Shown: positions 9,852 to 17,917 of the stretch, in pieces
How positions within the stretch are numbered: position 1 is the stretch's first letter
Layout: the number at the start of each line of letters is the position of its first letter
Source: Pseudobythopirellula maris
GTDB lineage: Bacteria > Planctomycetota > Planctomycetia > Pirellulales > Lacipirellulaceae
DNA: 64,000 bases
Direction: 5' to 3'
Assembly (NCBI RefSeq): GCF_007859945.1
Contig: NZ_SJPQ01000001.1
Coordinates: 496,001 to 560,000 of the forward strand
Translations under genes and position numbers: made by a program
Notes under the pieces: generated by a model
Told to the model about the DNA's origin: nothing
The model's input: only the letters and a program-made list of their open reading frames with translations
Databases searched by the model: none

Positions 9852-11234
9852 TTAGAAACCAAGGCCCAGGCGAAACATGATCGTTTCGTCCGGCTCGAAC
9901 CGTTCGGGCGAGTTCGAGTCGAAGACCAACTCGCGGTCGAACACGTACCCGACCTCGGCGTGGCCGCGGAGTTGACTGGCGGATTCCCATTCGAATCCCA
10001 GCACAAAGCGGATGTCGTTGTAATCGAAGCGGTCGTTGCGCGGCGCCGGAGCGGTTCGCTCGACTGTCCAAGACCCGCCGCCGTACTCGGCGGCGAGGTA
10101 CCACCACCAGTCGGCGCCACCGACCGATTGCAATCTTTTTCGGATCTTGGGGTTGGGAAACACGAGGTAAAGGTCCCATTCCGGCGTAGGCCGCCAACGG
10201 ACACCGCCCGCCGGCAACATTTTCACCCGGATGCGGTCGAGATAGACCACGCCGAGCAAAAAATCCATCTGCGGGGAGACCGTTAGCACGCCCAAGCCGC
10301 GCCCCATCAACCGCAAGGAATCGCTGTCGAGATTGGAGAAGTCGGACCAAACACCGGTGCGGAATCCGAGTTCGGCGCCGAGTGCGGTGTTGATGCGCGG
10401 GTACCAAGCCGTGTCGAGGTAGGCGTCGTATACCGTGCCGGGCACGTTGGCCTCGGCCGAACGCGGACCGTCGAGCCAGTTGAAGGCGAAGCCGGGCGTG
10501 ACGAGCAGCGGGGCCTCGATGTTGCCCGCCACAGGAAAGGTGAGCGTCGAAGTCAACTCCATCCGGTTGAGCTCGAACGCGTCGCTGCTGCCGTCGCCCA
10601 TCAGTAAGGTGTGTTCGCCGCGTACCTGGCGGAGAAACTGCTGAAAACGGACCGTGGTGCCGGGGCTCGACTCGAAGCCGTAGGTCCCCTTCTCCCAGCC
10701 GTAAGGGGCGGTCTCGTTGCCCCAGCCGCCGTAGCCCGGGGCCGACGGCGCCGGTGTGTACGGCGTGTAGGCGGGGGCGCCGCTGTAGGGCGCCGCCGAA
10801 TAGGGCGCCGCCGAATAGGGCGCCGCCGCACCGGCGGGCGGTGTGTAAGTGTAGGGCGAGCCGACCGGCGCTCCGTAGGGCGTCGCGACGCCCGGCGCGT
10901 AAGCGTCGAACGCGGGGGGCGGCACAGCGCCAACGGCGCCAACGGCGCCTTGAGCGGGGTAAGCGCCAGCCTGCGTTCCCCACGCCGAGGGGGCCTGCGA
11001 GGGAGCCGCGAAGGTCGAGGGCGCCGTGGCCGGGATCTGCACCCGCTGGGCCATCGCCGAGCCAGTCAGCATCAGCCAAGCCAAACAGACGGACCCCCAG
11101 CGCAGCCCCCAGCGGGCGGCGATGGTCGCAACAGTCCGTCGGCTTCTGCTTCGCACCCCGAGTGGCCTCTGGTTTGGTGAGGGGCCCCCCGCAATGGGAC
11201 GCCCGATTGCCAGAAAGGCAAGTACCAAAGCCAC
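9852..11234 (-). CDS. Outer-membrane beta-barrel-like protein (DUF6268-like), copy 2
   Basis: The 460-residue protein starts at GTG. A hydrophobic signal (SVCLAWLMLTGSAMAQ) lies at about residues 48-63, so the true start may be downstream. A long Pro/Tyr/Ala linker follows (APYSA repeats, YTPYTPAPSAPGYGGWG), then a barrel-like domain with strands such as APLLVTPGFAFNWLDGP, MDFLLGVVYLDRIRVKMLP, DLYLVFPNPKIRKR, YLAAEYGGGSWTVERT and a final strand DETIMFRLGLGF ending in Phe, the usual outer-membrane insertion signal. It is 37 bases from copy 1 and in the same direction, so the pair is probably co-transcribed. The two differ mainly in their linkers. Function is unknown. Confidence 0.72.
   Translation of the reverse strand: MALVLAFLAIGRPIAGGPSPNQRPLGVRSRSRRTVATIAARWGLRWGSVCLAWLMLTGSAMAQRVQIPATAPSTFAAPSQAPSAWGTQAGAYPAQGAVGAVGAVPPPAFDAYAPGVATPYGAPVGSPYTYTPPAGAAAPYSAAPYSAAPYSGAPAYTPYTPAPSAPGYGGWGNETAPYGWEKGTYGFESSPGTTVRFQQFLRQVRGEHTLLMGDGSSDAFELNRMELTSTLTFPVAGNIEAPLLVTPGFAFNWLDGPRSAEANVPGTVYDAYLDTAWYPRINTALGAELGFRTGVWSDFSNLDSDSLRLMGRGLGVLTVSPQMDFLLGVVYLDRIRVKMLPAGGVRWRPTPEWDLYLVFPNPKIRKRLQSVGGADWWWYLAAEYGGGSWTVERTAPAPRNDRFDYNDIRFVLGFEWESASQLRGHAEVGYVFDRELVFDSNSPERFEPDETIMFRLGLGF
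10786..10830 (-). repeat. 15-nt tandem repeats encoding Ala-Pro-Tyr-Ser-Ala
   Basis: Three head-to-tail copies of TAGGGCGCCGCCGAA, the last with one change, lie in frame in the linker of barrel copy 2. On the coding strand they give APYSAAPYSAAPYSA. They are tandem with no spacer, so this is not a CRISPR array. Confidence 0.88.
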
Positions 11235-11348
11235 GCTAGCGGGGTCAACGCCAATCGTCGCCTCGGCGAATGCGCTTCATGGCGATGGCCCGACATCGCC
11301 CGCGGCGATCCAACCATTACCCCGCCGCACCAGCGAGAAAGAGCCGCA

Positions 11349-11882
11349 TTAATCGCTGCGCCGTTCGATGGCTCGGATCAGTCGCAGCGGAACGCCATGC
11401 TTGCGAAGCTGGCACTCCCAGACGGTCCAGACCGAGTAGCCCAACGCCCGAAGCTCACGGGCCACGCGCCGATCGCGGCGGCGGTTGCGATCGATCTTCG
11501 CCTCCCAGTAGGCGGCGTTGGTCTTGGCGGGCCGGTCGCCGCGGGGGCATGGGTGGGCGTGCCACCAGCAGCCGTGGACAAACACCACAAGCCGCGCGGC
11601 GGGGATCACGAAGTCGGGCCGCCCGGGGAGCGACTTCACGTCGCGCCGAAAGCGAACCTTGGCGGCGCGCAGTGCGGCGGCCATGGCCAACTCGGGTCCC
11701 GTGTCGCGGCTCTTGACTGCCGCCATCGTGCGGCTGCGCTGGGGAGAGGGCGACTCAGTCGCAGCGGCCACGCGTTTCGGTCGGTTCGATCGCTTCGCCA
11801 AGACTTGCCTTACCTTCGCTCCGGCGCGCCCCTCTCGCTCCCTAGAAAGTCCTCGCTCCCTAGAAGGGTAAGTCCGAGCCAT
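11349..11882 (-). CDS. vsr: Vsr-type very short patch repair endonuclease
   Basis: The family cuts next to T:G mismatches that arise by deamination of 5-methylcytosine. Residues about 50-165 carry the domain: RSRTMAAVKSRDTGPE, then LPGRPDFVIPAARLVVFVHGC with the catalytic Asp of PDF, the zinc-site segment GCWWHAHPC, AAYWEAKIDRNRRRDRRV and GYSVWTVWECQL. The first 45 residues are Arg-rich and not part of the family, so translation may start later than 11882. The called start overlaps the end of the upstream VKOR gene by 23 bases, which suggests coupling. No cytosine methyltransferase lies in the window, so its usual partner is not adjacent. Confidence 0.88.
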   Translation of the reverse strand: MARTYPSRERGLSREREGRAGAKVRQVLAKRSNRPKRVAAATESPSPQRSRTMAAVKSRDTGPELAMAAALRAAKVRFRRDVKSLPGRPDFVIPAARLVVFVHGCWWHAHPCPRGDRPAKTNAAYWEAKIDRNRRRDRRVARELRALGYSVWTVWECQLRKHGVPLRLIRAIERRSD

Positions 11883-13410
11883 TGGTCTGCGTGTCGAATG
11901 GCTGGGCGTCCAAAGGCTGGGCGTCGAGCAGTTGATCGCCTAACGGCGATCCCTTGCGGCGGCCGCCGCGTGTGGGCTCCACGCCGAACTGCTTGCTCCA
12001 AAGCTCGCAGATCTCCTCGACCGACGCGCCGTCACCCGAGGTGATCGCGTCGCCGTAGATCTGCAGCGGCAGACCGACGTCTTGCCGGCGTCGCAACGCG
12101 ACCCACAGCTCGATGTTGCGCTGAACGATTAACGGGATCTCTTGGAGACGCGTTTCAGCGCTCAGCCGGTCGCGGTCGGCCATCGTTTGCGCCTCGATCA
12201 GCGCCTCGGTGTAGCTCGGCTTCTCCTCGTCCCGCAGCATGAAGCTGTGCAGCTTCTCGAAGTGCTCCGGCTCAAGACGTGCGAAAGCCACCGCCAGCTT
12301 GGCGAGCTTGCAGGAGCCGCGCGACTTCCGATTCGCCTGCTTGACATAAGGGTTGCACAAGATCTCGGTCGGCACCGGGAGGATCAAGATCGCCACGTCG
12401 CCGCCGAACCGCCGCTGCGCTTCGATCAGCTTGGGGTACACCGCGCGGCAGTGGCTGCAGGAGTAGTCCATCATCTCGACCACAACGTGCGGCGCCTCGG
12501 GCGAGCCGAGGATCGGGTACTTGTACGTATCGATCCGCAGTTTGCCGCCCAAAAACTCGGCGACGCGTGAGCCGTTTTTGCGGCGACCGTGGGTCTTCTC
12601 TTCGACGCGAGGCGTCTCGGCAACGGGCGCCGGGGCTGGGCTCTCGGCAGTCTCGTCGGCCGGAGGCGTTTCGTCCATCTGCTGCTCGGCCGGGGCGACC
12701 GCCTTGTTGGCGGTGCGGGTTTCGGCCGCGGGGGCCTCGGTCAGGTCGATCGATTCGTCGAGCTCCGCGATCTCGGTGCGAGACATCTTGGGCGGCAACA
12801 GGATCTGACCGCCGACGAGCGCCGTCAGGGCGACGACGCCCAGCAGGCTCGGCCAGCCGAGACGGGGCGGTCCCGCGGGCTCCGTGGCGACCAGCGGCAT
12901 CGGCGAACCGCTCAGCGGAGAAACGACCGGCGCAACCATTGGGCCCTGGGCGCTGGACTCTTCAGACGCCAGCGACCGCCGCAGGAAAAACGCGAGCAGG
13001 AGTGCGGTCACCCCGGCGGCGTGGGCCATCAGGCAGTACAGGCAGTACCCCTCCAGGACGAACGCCTGCAAGCCAATGAACCACAGCGCGGCGCCCACGG
13101 CGACCGGGGTCGCCGCCTCGAGCACCCGCCAGCCAAGAGACGACAAGGATGCGTTGTCCGCGGGCGCCAACCACGACGCCACGAAAACGGCCGCGTAGCA
13201 GAGGGCCCCGCCCAGGGCGACCGACAAGCCGAGCCAACTCGACCACCGGCTCGCCAAGGCCGAGTGGCAGTCAAAGGCCGAGAAGTCGCAGCCCGCCACG
13301 GGGCCATCGCCGGTCGACAGGAAAAGGAACACCGAAAGCCCCGCCGCCACGAGTGATAGCAGCCGCAGGGGCCAAACGAGCAGCGGGCTGGGATTCGGGC
13401 TCTCGTGCAT
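11860..13410 (-). CDS. VKOR-family disulfide oxidase fused to a DsbA-like thioredoxin domain
   Basis: This 516-residue inner-membrane protein would make disulfide bonds in exported proteins and pass the electrons to quinone. Residues about 10-145 form a four- to five-helix VKOR domain with the paired cysteines C41 and C48 in the periplasmic loop and the quinone-side pair CLYC at 123-126. A further membrane helix lies at about 185-203, then an acidic/Pro linker, and from about 285 a thioredoxin-like domain with the active site CSHC at 317-320 (VEMMDYSCSHCRAVYP). Catalyst and oxidase are therefore one polypeptide. A GTG lies upstream at 13491, but the ATG at 13410 sits right before the first helix and is preferred. 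Its end overlaps vsr. Confidence 0.9.
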   Translation of the reverse strand: MHESPNPSPLLVWPLRLLSLVAAGLSVFLFLSTGDGPVAGCDFSAFDCHSALASRWSSWLGLSVALGGALCYAAVFVASWLAPADNASLSSLGWRVLEAATPVAVGAALWFIGLQAFVLEGYCLYCLMAHAAGVTALLLAFFLRRSLASEESSAQGPMVAPVVSPLSGSPMPLVATEPAGPPRLGWPSLLGVVALTALVGGQILLPPKMSRTEIAELDESIDLTEAPAAETRTANKAVAPAEQQMDETPPADETAESPAPAPVAETPRVEEKTHGRRKNGSRVAEFLGGKLRIDTYKYPILGSPEAPHVVVEMMDYSCSHCRAVYPKLIEAQRRFGGDVAILILPVPTEILCNPYVKQANRKSRGSCKLAKLAVAFARLEPEHFEKLHSFMLRDEEKPSYTEALIEAQTMADRDRLSAETRLQEIPLIVQRNIELWVALRRRQDVGLPLQIYGDAITSGDGASVEEICELWSKQFGVEPTRGGRRKGSPLGDQLLDAQPLDAQPFDTQTNGSDLPF

Positions 13411-13687
13411 GGCGAGGGTCGATCGCAATAAGTATTTCGATGAGTCGTCGGCCGTGCGCCGCGCGCACGGCCGAAGGAATGAGGTCCTCACGAGTATAAA
13501 CCCGGCCGCGAGCGTGCGACAGCAAGCCGGGCCGATGGCGGCCTGTCGACCGAGTCTCGCCGGCGGGACCGGGCGACTTTGACGATTACGCTAATTGGTC
13601 GGGCGCCTCGGGCCGATAGTAACAATCGCCCCCCCAGCACGGTTCACGACCGTGAGGCGGCCTGCCACCTCCCAGGATCTGACATCG

Positions 13688-14791
13688 ATGAACCTCCACC
13701 CGAAGGTGCGTCCGCTCTGGCAACGCGTGCCGTTGTGCGCCGGCCTGGCTGGCTTGGCCGCCTACAAGGCGTTGCGGCTGCCGACATCGATCCTGCCGCG
13801 AGACATCAAGGCGATTGTCCGCAACTGGGACTTCGAGATGTTCGGCAAGATCATCGGCTCCGGGCTGACGAGCGCGTTCATCGACCAGCCTTGCTACTTC
13901 AAGGCGCCCGCCAAGATCGAGCCCAAGGCCGAGGTGGCGCCCGAGTACCGCATGTCTCCCGAGCAGCTCAGCTCGTTCTACGAGCGCGGCTTCGTCGGCC
14001 CGTTCGACGTGTTCACCCCCGCCCAGATGCAGGACTTCAAGCACGACCTGCTGGCGATCGAGGGTCGCCCCTCGGCGACCTACGGATTCACCACGCCGCG
14101 TGACCGGCACCTCGAGATGCCGCGGCTTTGGAACTACATGCGGAGCCCGGCGGTCACGGAACGGATCGCGCAGATCTTGGGGCCCGACCTGAACTGCTGG
14201 CGGTCGCAGATCTTCTACAAGGGCCCCGGTTCGCCCGCCATCCAGTGGCACCAGGCGAGCACGTTCATGGTCGAGGACTACCAAGACCCGGCGATCTTCC
14301 CCGAGGACCGCAGCGAGATCTTCCAGATCACGGCGTGGATTGCGGTGGACGACTCGACAACCGAGAACGGCTGCCTCCGCTTTGCCGCCCGCTCGCACGA
14401 CCGAGTCCGCCCGATCTTGTTCGGCGGCAACGAGGGCTTCTACAACGCCGCCTTCCGTCTCGATTTCGACGAATCCGAAGCCGAAGTGGTCGAGGTCCCC
14501 TGCCGTGCGGGCCAGATGGTGCTCTTCACCGAACGCTGCATCCACGGCTCGGCGCCGAACACGACCGACCGCCACCGCTTGGCGTTCAACATGCGAGTGA
14601 CGCCGACCAACATCGCGGTTTACCCGAACAAGAAGCACTACCGCTCGGTCTACAACGGCGGCAAGTACGTGCTCGACAAGTGGGGCGTTTGCTCGCTGCG
14701 GGGCGAGGACCGCCATGGGCTGAGCAAGACGGTATCGCCCGAGCAACTCGAGCGAGACGGCGCCGTCGCGCCGCTCAAGCGGGCCGCCTGA
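13688..14791 (+). CDS. SyrB2-like Fe(II)/2-oxoglutarate enzyme with HxA motif: candidate aliphatic halogenase
   Basis: This 367-residue member of the PhyH superfamily is usually annotated as phytanoyl-CoA dioxygenase. In hydroxylases iron is held by HxD and a distal His. Here the first motif is WHQAS with H188 and A190, so the carboxylate ligand is missing, as in the halogenase SyrB2 where Ala118 leaves a site for chloride. The distal His is H286 (ERCIHGSAPN); R297 and R303 are candidates for binding 2-oxoglutarate. Other stretches follow SyrB2, as I remember it, in order: GFVGPFDVFTPAQM, QILGPDLNCWRSQIF, ITAWIAVDDSTTENGCLRF and VYPNKKHY near the end. About 95 N-terminal residues, with a hydrophobic stretch (LCAGLAGLAAYKA), are extra. 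No carrier protein or NRPS lies nearby, so the substrate is unknown. The SDR gene follows 47 bases later. A decayed or otherwise non-halogenating enzyme remains possible. Confidence 0.8.
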   Translation: MNLHPKVRPLWQRVPLCAGLAGLAAYKALRLPTSILPRDIKAIVRNWDFEMFGKIIGSGLTSAFIDQPCYFKAPAKIEPKAEVAPEYRMSPEQLSSFYERGFVGPFDVFTPAQMQDFKHDLLAIEGRPSATYGFTTPRDRHLEMPRLWNYMRSPAVTERIAQILGPDLNCWRSQIFYKGPGSPAIQWHQASTFMVEDYQDPAIFPEDRSEIFQITAWIAVDDSTTENGCLRFAARSHDRVRPILFGGNEGFYNAAFRLDFDESEAEVVEVPCRAGQMVLFTERCIHGSAPNTTDRHRLAFNMRVTPTNIAVYPNKKHYRSVYNGGKYVLDKWGVCSLRGEDRHGLSKTVSPEQLERDGAVAPLKRAA

Positions 14792-14838
14792 GCCAAGGCG
14801 AGCCCGGAGGATACAACCCGGGGGGGATGGGAGGCGAC

Positions 14839-15738
14839 ATGCGGCTGGCGAACAAGCACGCGATGATCACCGGCGCCGCTTCAGGCATCGGTCGCGCGAT
14901 CGCGATGCGACTCGCCAGCCGCATGACGCACCTGACACTTGTCGACATCGACGCGGCGGGGCTCGAACGCACGGCGCGCGAGGCCCGCGAGTTGGGCGCC
15001 GCGGTCGACAGCCAACGACGCGACCTCACCCTACGCGACGAGGTCGACGCCACCGTGCAGGAGAGCCTCGACCAATCGGCCGGCGTCGACCTGCTGGTCA
15101 ACAACGCCGGGGTGACCTACCACGGTCCGACCCACGCGATGCCAGCGGGCGATCTCGAACGGTTGATGTCGCTCAACCTGCTCGCTCACGTGAGGCTCAC
15201 GCACGGCCTGCTGCCGTCGCTGCTCGCCCGACCCGAGGCCCACGTGCTCAACGTCTGCAGCGTGTTGGGGCTGGCGGGCATGCCGCGGGTGTCGGCCTAT
15301 TGCGCGGGCAAATTCGCGATGGTTGGCTTCAGCGAGTCGCTACGCAGCGAGTACGGCCGAGTGGGCCTCGGCGTGACGGCGTTCTGCCCCGGGTTCGTGC
15401 GGACCGAGTTGTTCGGCTCGGCGCCGTTGCCCGAAGGCCAGAGCAAGCCGAAGTCGCCGCCCGCTTGGATTTGTCTCAGCCCGGAGCGTGTGGCGCGACG
15501 GGCGGTGCTAGCGGTCGAGAGAAACCGCGGCCGGGTGGTGCTCGACCCCTACTGCTGGTGGGCGATCGGCCTGAAACGCAGGTTGCCGGCGGCTTTCGAC
15601 TGGGCGCTCTCGCTCGGCCGGCGGCGGCGCGTTGAGCGCAAGCGTCGCGAGCTGGCTGCCCTGGCGCCCGACCCCCAGACCGCCTTGCGGATGAAGTTGG
15701 GACTCGGCGAGAGGCCAAGGCTCGCTCGGGCGGCTTGA
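14839..15738 (+). CDS. Short-chain dehydrogenase/reductase (SDR)
   Basis: This is an NAD(P)-dependent oxidoreductase of 299 residues with the classical SDR pattern: cofactor motif TGAASGIG at 11-18, NNAG at 88-91, and the catalytic S141, Y154 and K158 (YCAGK). The acidic residue after the second strand (VDID) suggests NAD. The last 60 residues are basic and extended (GRRRRVERKRREL), longer than a minimal SDR, and may attach to the membrane surface. The ATG at 14839 follows a GGAGG ribosome-binding site. It lies 47 bases after the halogenase-like gene and probably shares its transcript, so it may act on the same substrate. The substrate cannot be named. Confidence 0.9.
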   Translation: MRLANKHAMITGAASGIGRAIAMRLASRMTHLTLVDIDAAGLERTAREARELGAAVDSQRRDLTLRDEVDATVQESLDQSAGVDLLVNNAGVTYHGPTHAMPAGDLERLMSLNLLAHVRLTHGLLPSLLARPEAHVLNVCSVLGLAGMPRVSAYCAGKFAMVGFSESLRSEYGRVGLGVTAFCPGFVRTELFGSAPLPEGQSKPKSPPAWICLSPERVARRAVLAVERNRGRVVLDPYCWWAIGLKRRLPAAFDWALSLGRRRRVERKRRELAALAPDPQTALRMKLGLGERPRLARAA

Positions 15739-15854
15739 GCGGTAAGCGAACCACGCGCGAACCGGCATTGGAGAGCCCCACGCAGCGGGATATGCTGTTG
15801 ACCCCGACCGGTCCGGGATGGATCGGGCCCACGTTTTCCCTTCGCAGGTCAAGG

Positions 15855-16898
15855 ATGACCACCAAGCACGGCCCTCGGGTCCTCATCGCGCGTTTGAGCG
15901 CAATCGGCGATACGATTTTCACCGCTCCGGTGGCGTGTGCGCTGCGCGACCGTTACCCCGGCGCCCGCATCACGTGGGTCGTCGAGGAGAAGTCGGCCAC
16001 GTTTGTTCGCAACCACCCGGCGATCGACCAAACCGTTGTCGTGCCGCGCGGCTGGTTCACCTCGTGGCGGGGCCTCCGCGCGGTGCGAGCCGAGCTGCGA
16101 CGCTGCGGGCCGTTCGACGCCGCCGTCGACGCCCAAGGCATGACCAAGAGCGCGGTCGCCTGCTGGCTGTCGGGAGCCCCGATGCGGATCGGCCTGTTGG
16201 GCGAGCATGGCCGCGAGCTCAGCCCGTGGCTCAACAACCGCTTGGTGCGTCCCGAACATACGCACATCACCGACCGCTCGCTCGAGTTGCTCGGGCCGCT
16301 CGGCATCCACCGGCCGCAAGTTCGCTGGGACCTGCCCGACGACGAATCGGCCGAGCGCACCATCGGCACGCTGGTGCGCGGCTCGTATCCCACCGGCTAC
16401 GCGGTGGTGAACCCCGGCGCCACTTGGGAATCAAAGCTGTGGGAAACCAACCGCTTTGGGCAGGTCGCCGCCGAGCTGGGCCGCCGCCGCACACTGCGCA
16501 CGCTCGTGGTGTGGGCCGGCGATCGCGAGCGCGAGGCGGCCGGCGAGGTGGTCGCCGCGAGCGACGGCTGGGCCAAGGTGGCCCCGCCCACTTCGTTGAT
16601 GGAGCTCGCCGCGCTGTTGCGTCGGGCAAGCGTTGTGCTCAGCGCCGACACCGGCCCGCTGCACCTGGCCACCGCCGTCGGGGCCCCGGCCGTGGGCCTC
16701 TACGGCCCGACGCGTCCCGAGGACTGCGGCCCTTACGGCGACCGGGCGATCGCCCTGCAGAGCCGCTACCAGAGCGGCACGCGCCGCGAGCGACGGCGGG
16801 CGGGCAACGACGCGATGCGCGAGATCACCGCCGAACAGGTCGTCGCCGCTTGCGAGAAACTGCTCGACGCGGCGCCCGCTTCCCGCCTGGTCGCCTGA
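15855..16898 (+). CDS. Family 9 glycosyltransferase (heptosyltransferase-like)
   Basis: Members transfer heptose or related sugars to the lipopolysaccharide inner core. The 347-residue protein starts with RVLIARLSAIGDTIFTAPV, the usual N-terminal motif (…LSAIGD…), and has the C-terminal donor-binding segment SADTGPLHLATAVGAP followed by LYGPTRPEDCGPYG, both hallmarks of the WaaC/WaaF/RfaQ family. The ATG at 15855 puts this motif at the start; an open extension upstream adds 40 unrelated residues. Only 12 bases separate it from the LpxL-type gene, so the two are probably co-translated in lipid A/core synthesis. The exact sugar is not readable from sequence. Confidence 0.92.
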   Translation: MTTKHGPRVLIARLSAIGDTIFTAPVACALRDRYPGARITWVVEEKSATFVRNHPAIDQTVVVPRGWFTSWRGLRAVRAELRRCGPFDAAVDAQGMTKSAVACWLSGAPMRIGLLGEHGRELSPWLNNRLVRPEHTHITDRSLELLGPLGIHRPQVRWDLPDDESAERTIGTLVRGSYPTGYAVVNPGATWESKLWETNRFGQVAAELGRRRTLRTLVVWAGDREREAAGEVVAASDGWAKVAPPTSLMELAALLRRASVVLSADTGPLHLATAVGAPAVGLYGPTRPEDCGPYGDRAIALQSRYQSGTRRERRRAGNDAMREITAEQVVAACEKLLDAAPASRLVA

Positions 16899-16910
16899 CG
16901 ACAGCAACCG

Positions 16911-17855
16911 ATGGCTCAACAACGCAACCTCGCGCTCGACTGGCTCGCCTACGCCGCGTTGCGGTCGGTGGTCGCCGTCATCCAAGCCTTGCCGCTGTCG
17001 GTTTGCGAACGCGGCAGCGAGGCGCTCGGTTGGCTGGCCGGCACGGCGATCGGCTTCCGCCGCAAGCTCGTCGACGAGAACCTGCGGACCGCTTTCCCCG
17101 ACTCAACGGGCGAAGAACGCCGCGCGATCGCACGCCGCACCTGGAAGCACCTGTTCCTGATGGCGGCCGAGATCGCCCACACCCCGCGCAAGCTGCACCG
17201 CAGCAACTGGCGGGCGATCTGCACCGTGCCGGACGAACGCCAGGTCGTCCGCACCATGCTGCGCGACGATCCGAAGGTGCTGATCTCGGGCCACTACGGC
17301 AACTTCGAGTTCGGCGGCTACCTGCTCGGCATGCTCGGCTTCCCCACGCACACCGTCGCCCGGCCGCTCGACAACGTGTTTGTCGACCGATTTGTGAACG
17401 ATTTCCGCGGTCGCACCGGGCAGCGGATCTTGCCCAAGAAGGGGAGCAGCGACGACATCGAGCGCGTGATGCAGGCGGGCGGGGCGCTCACGCTGCTCGG
17501 CGACCAGTCGGCCGGCCGCAAGGGGTGCTGGGTCACGTTCTTCGGCAAGAAGGCGTCGACCCACAAGGCGGTGTCGCTGTTCTCGCTCACCTACCGCGCC
17601 CCCACGATGGTCGTTTACACCCGACGCCGCGAGGCGCCCTTCTCGTACGAGATCGGCCTGGCGGGCGAGGTCGACCCGGGGGCGGCCGACTTCGAGTTCG
17701 GCTCCACGCCGCTGCTGACCGAGTGGTTCACGCGGCGGCTGGAGGAAGTGATCGCCCGGCACCCCGACCAATACTGGTGGGTCCACAACCGCTGGAAGGC
17801 GGCCAAAGGATCCAGGGCGACAAAGCGGGTTACGAAACTCTCTGCCGGAGAGTAG
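16911..17855 (+). CDS. LpxL/HtrB-type lysophospholipid (lipid A) acyltransferase
   Basis: This family adds a secondary acyl chain to a lipid A precursor at the inner face of the cytoplasmic membrane. The 314-residue protein has an N-terminal hydrophobic helix (AALRSVVAVIQALPL), the catalytic HX4E motif as H128-E133 (SGHYGNFEFGGYL), the segment LTLLGDQSAGRKGCWVTFFG and the closing signature DQYWWVHNRWK. Length matches the family. It follows the family 9 glycosyltransferase by 12 bases, which points to an outer-membrane glycolipid pathway. Confidence 0.92.
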   Translation: MAQQRNLALDWLAYAALRSVVAVIQALPLSVCERGSEALGWLAGTAIGFRRKLVDENLRTAFPDSTGEERRAIARRTWKHLFLMAAEIAHTPRKLHRSNWRAICTVPDERQVVRTMLRDDPKVLISGHYGNFEFGGYLLGMLGFPTHTVARPLDNVFVDRFVNDFRGRTGQRILPKKGSSDDIERVMQAGGALTLLGDQSAGRKGCWVTFFGKKASTHKAVSLFSLTYRAPTMVVYTRRREAPFSYEIGLAGEVDPGAADFEFGSTPLLTEWFTRRLEEVIARHPDQYWWVHNRWKAAKGSRATKRVTKLSAGE

Positions 17856-17917
17856 ATTGCGAGCGGCCCCGGCCGCCTGCCCAATCCCCCCCACCCGACC
17901 CGCCGCGCGAGATACCG

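Noticed and set aside
10786-10830. Tandem repeats as a possible CRISPR array
   Set aside because: Units are 15 nt, contiguous, without spacers and in frame in a coding region.
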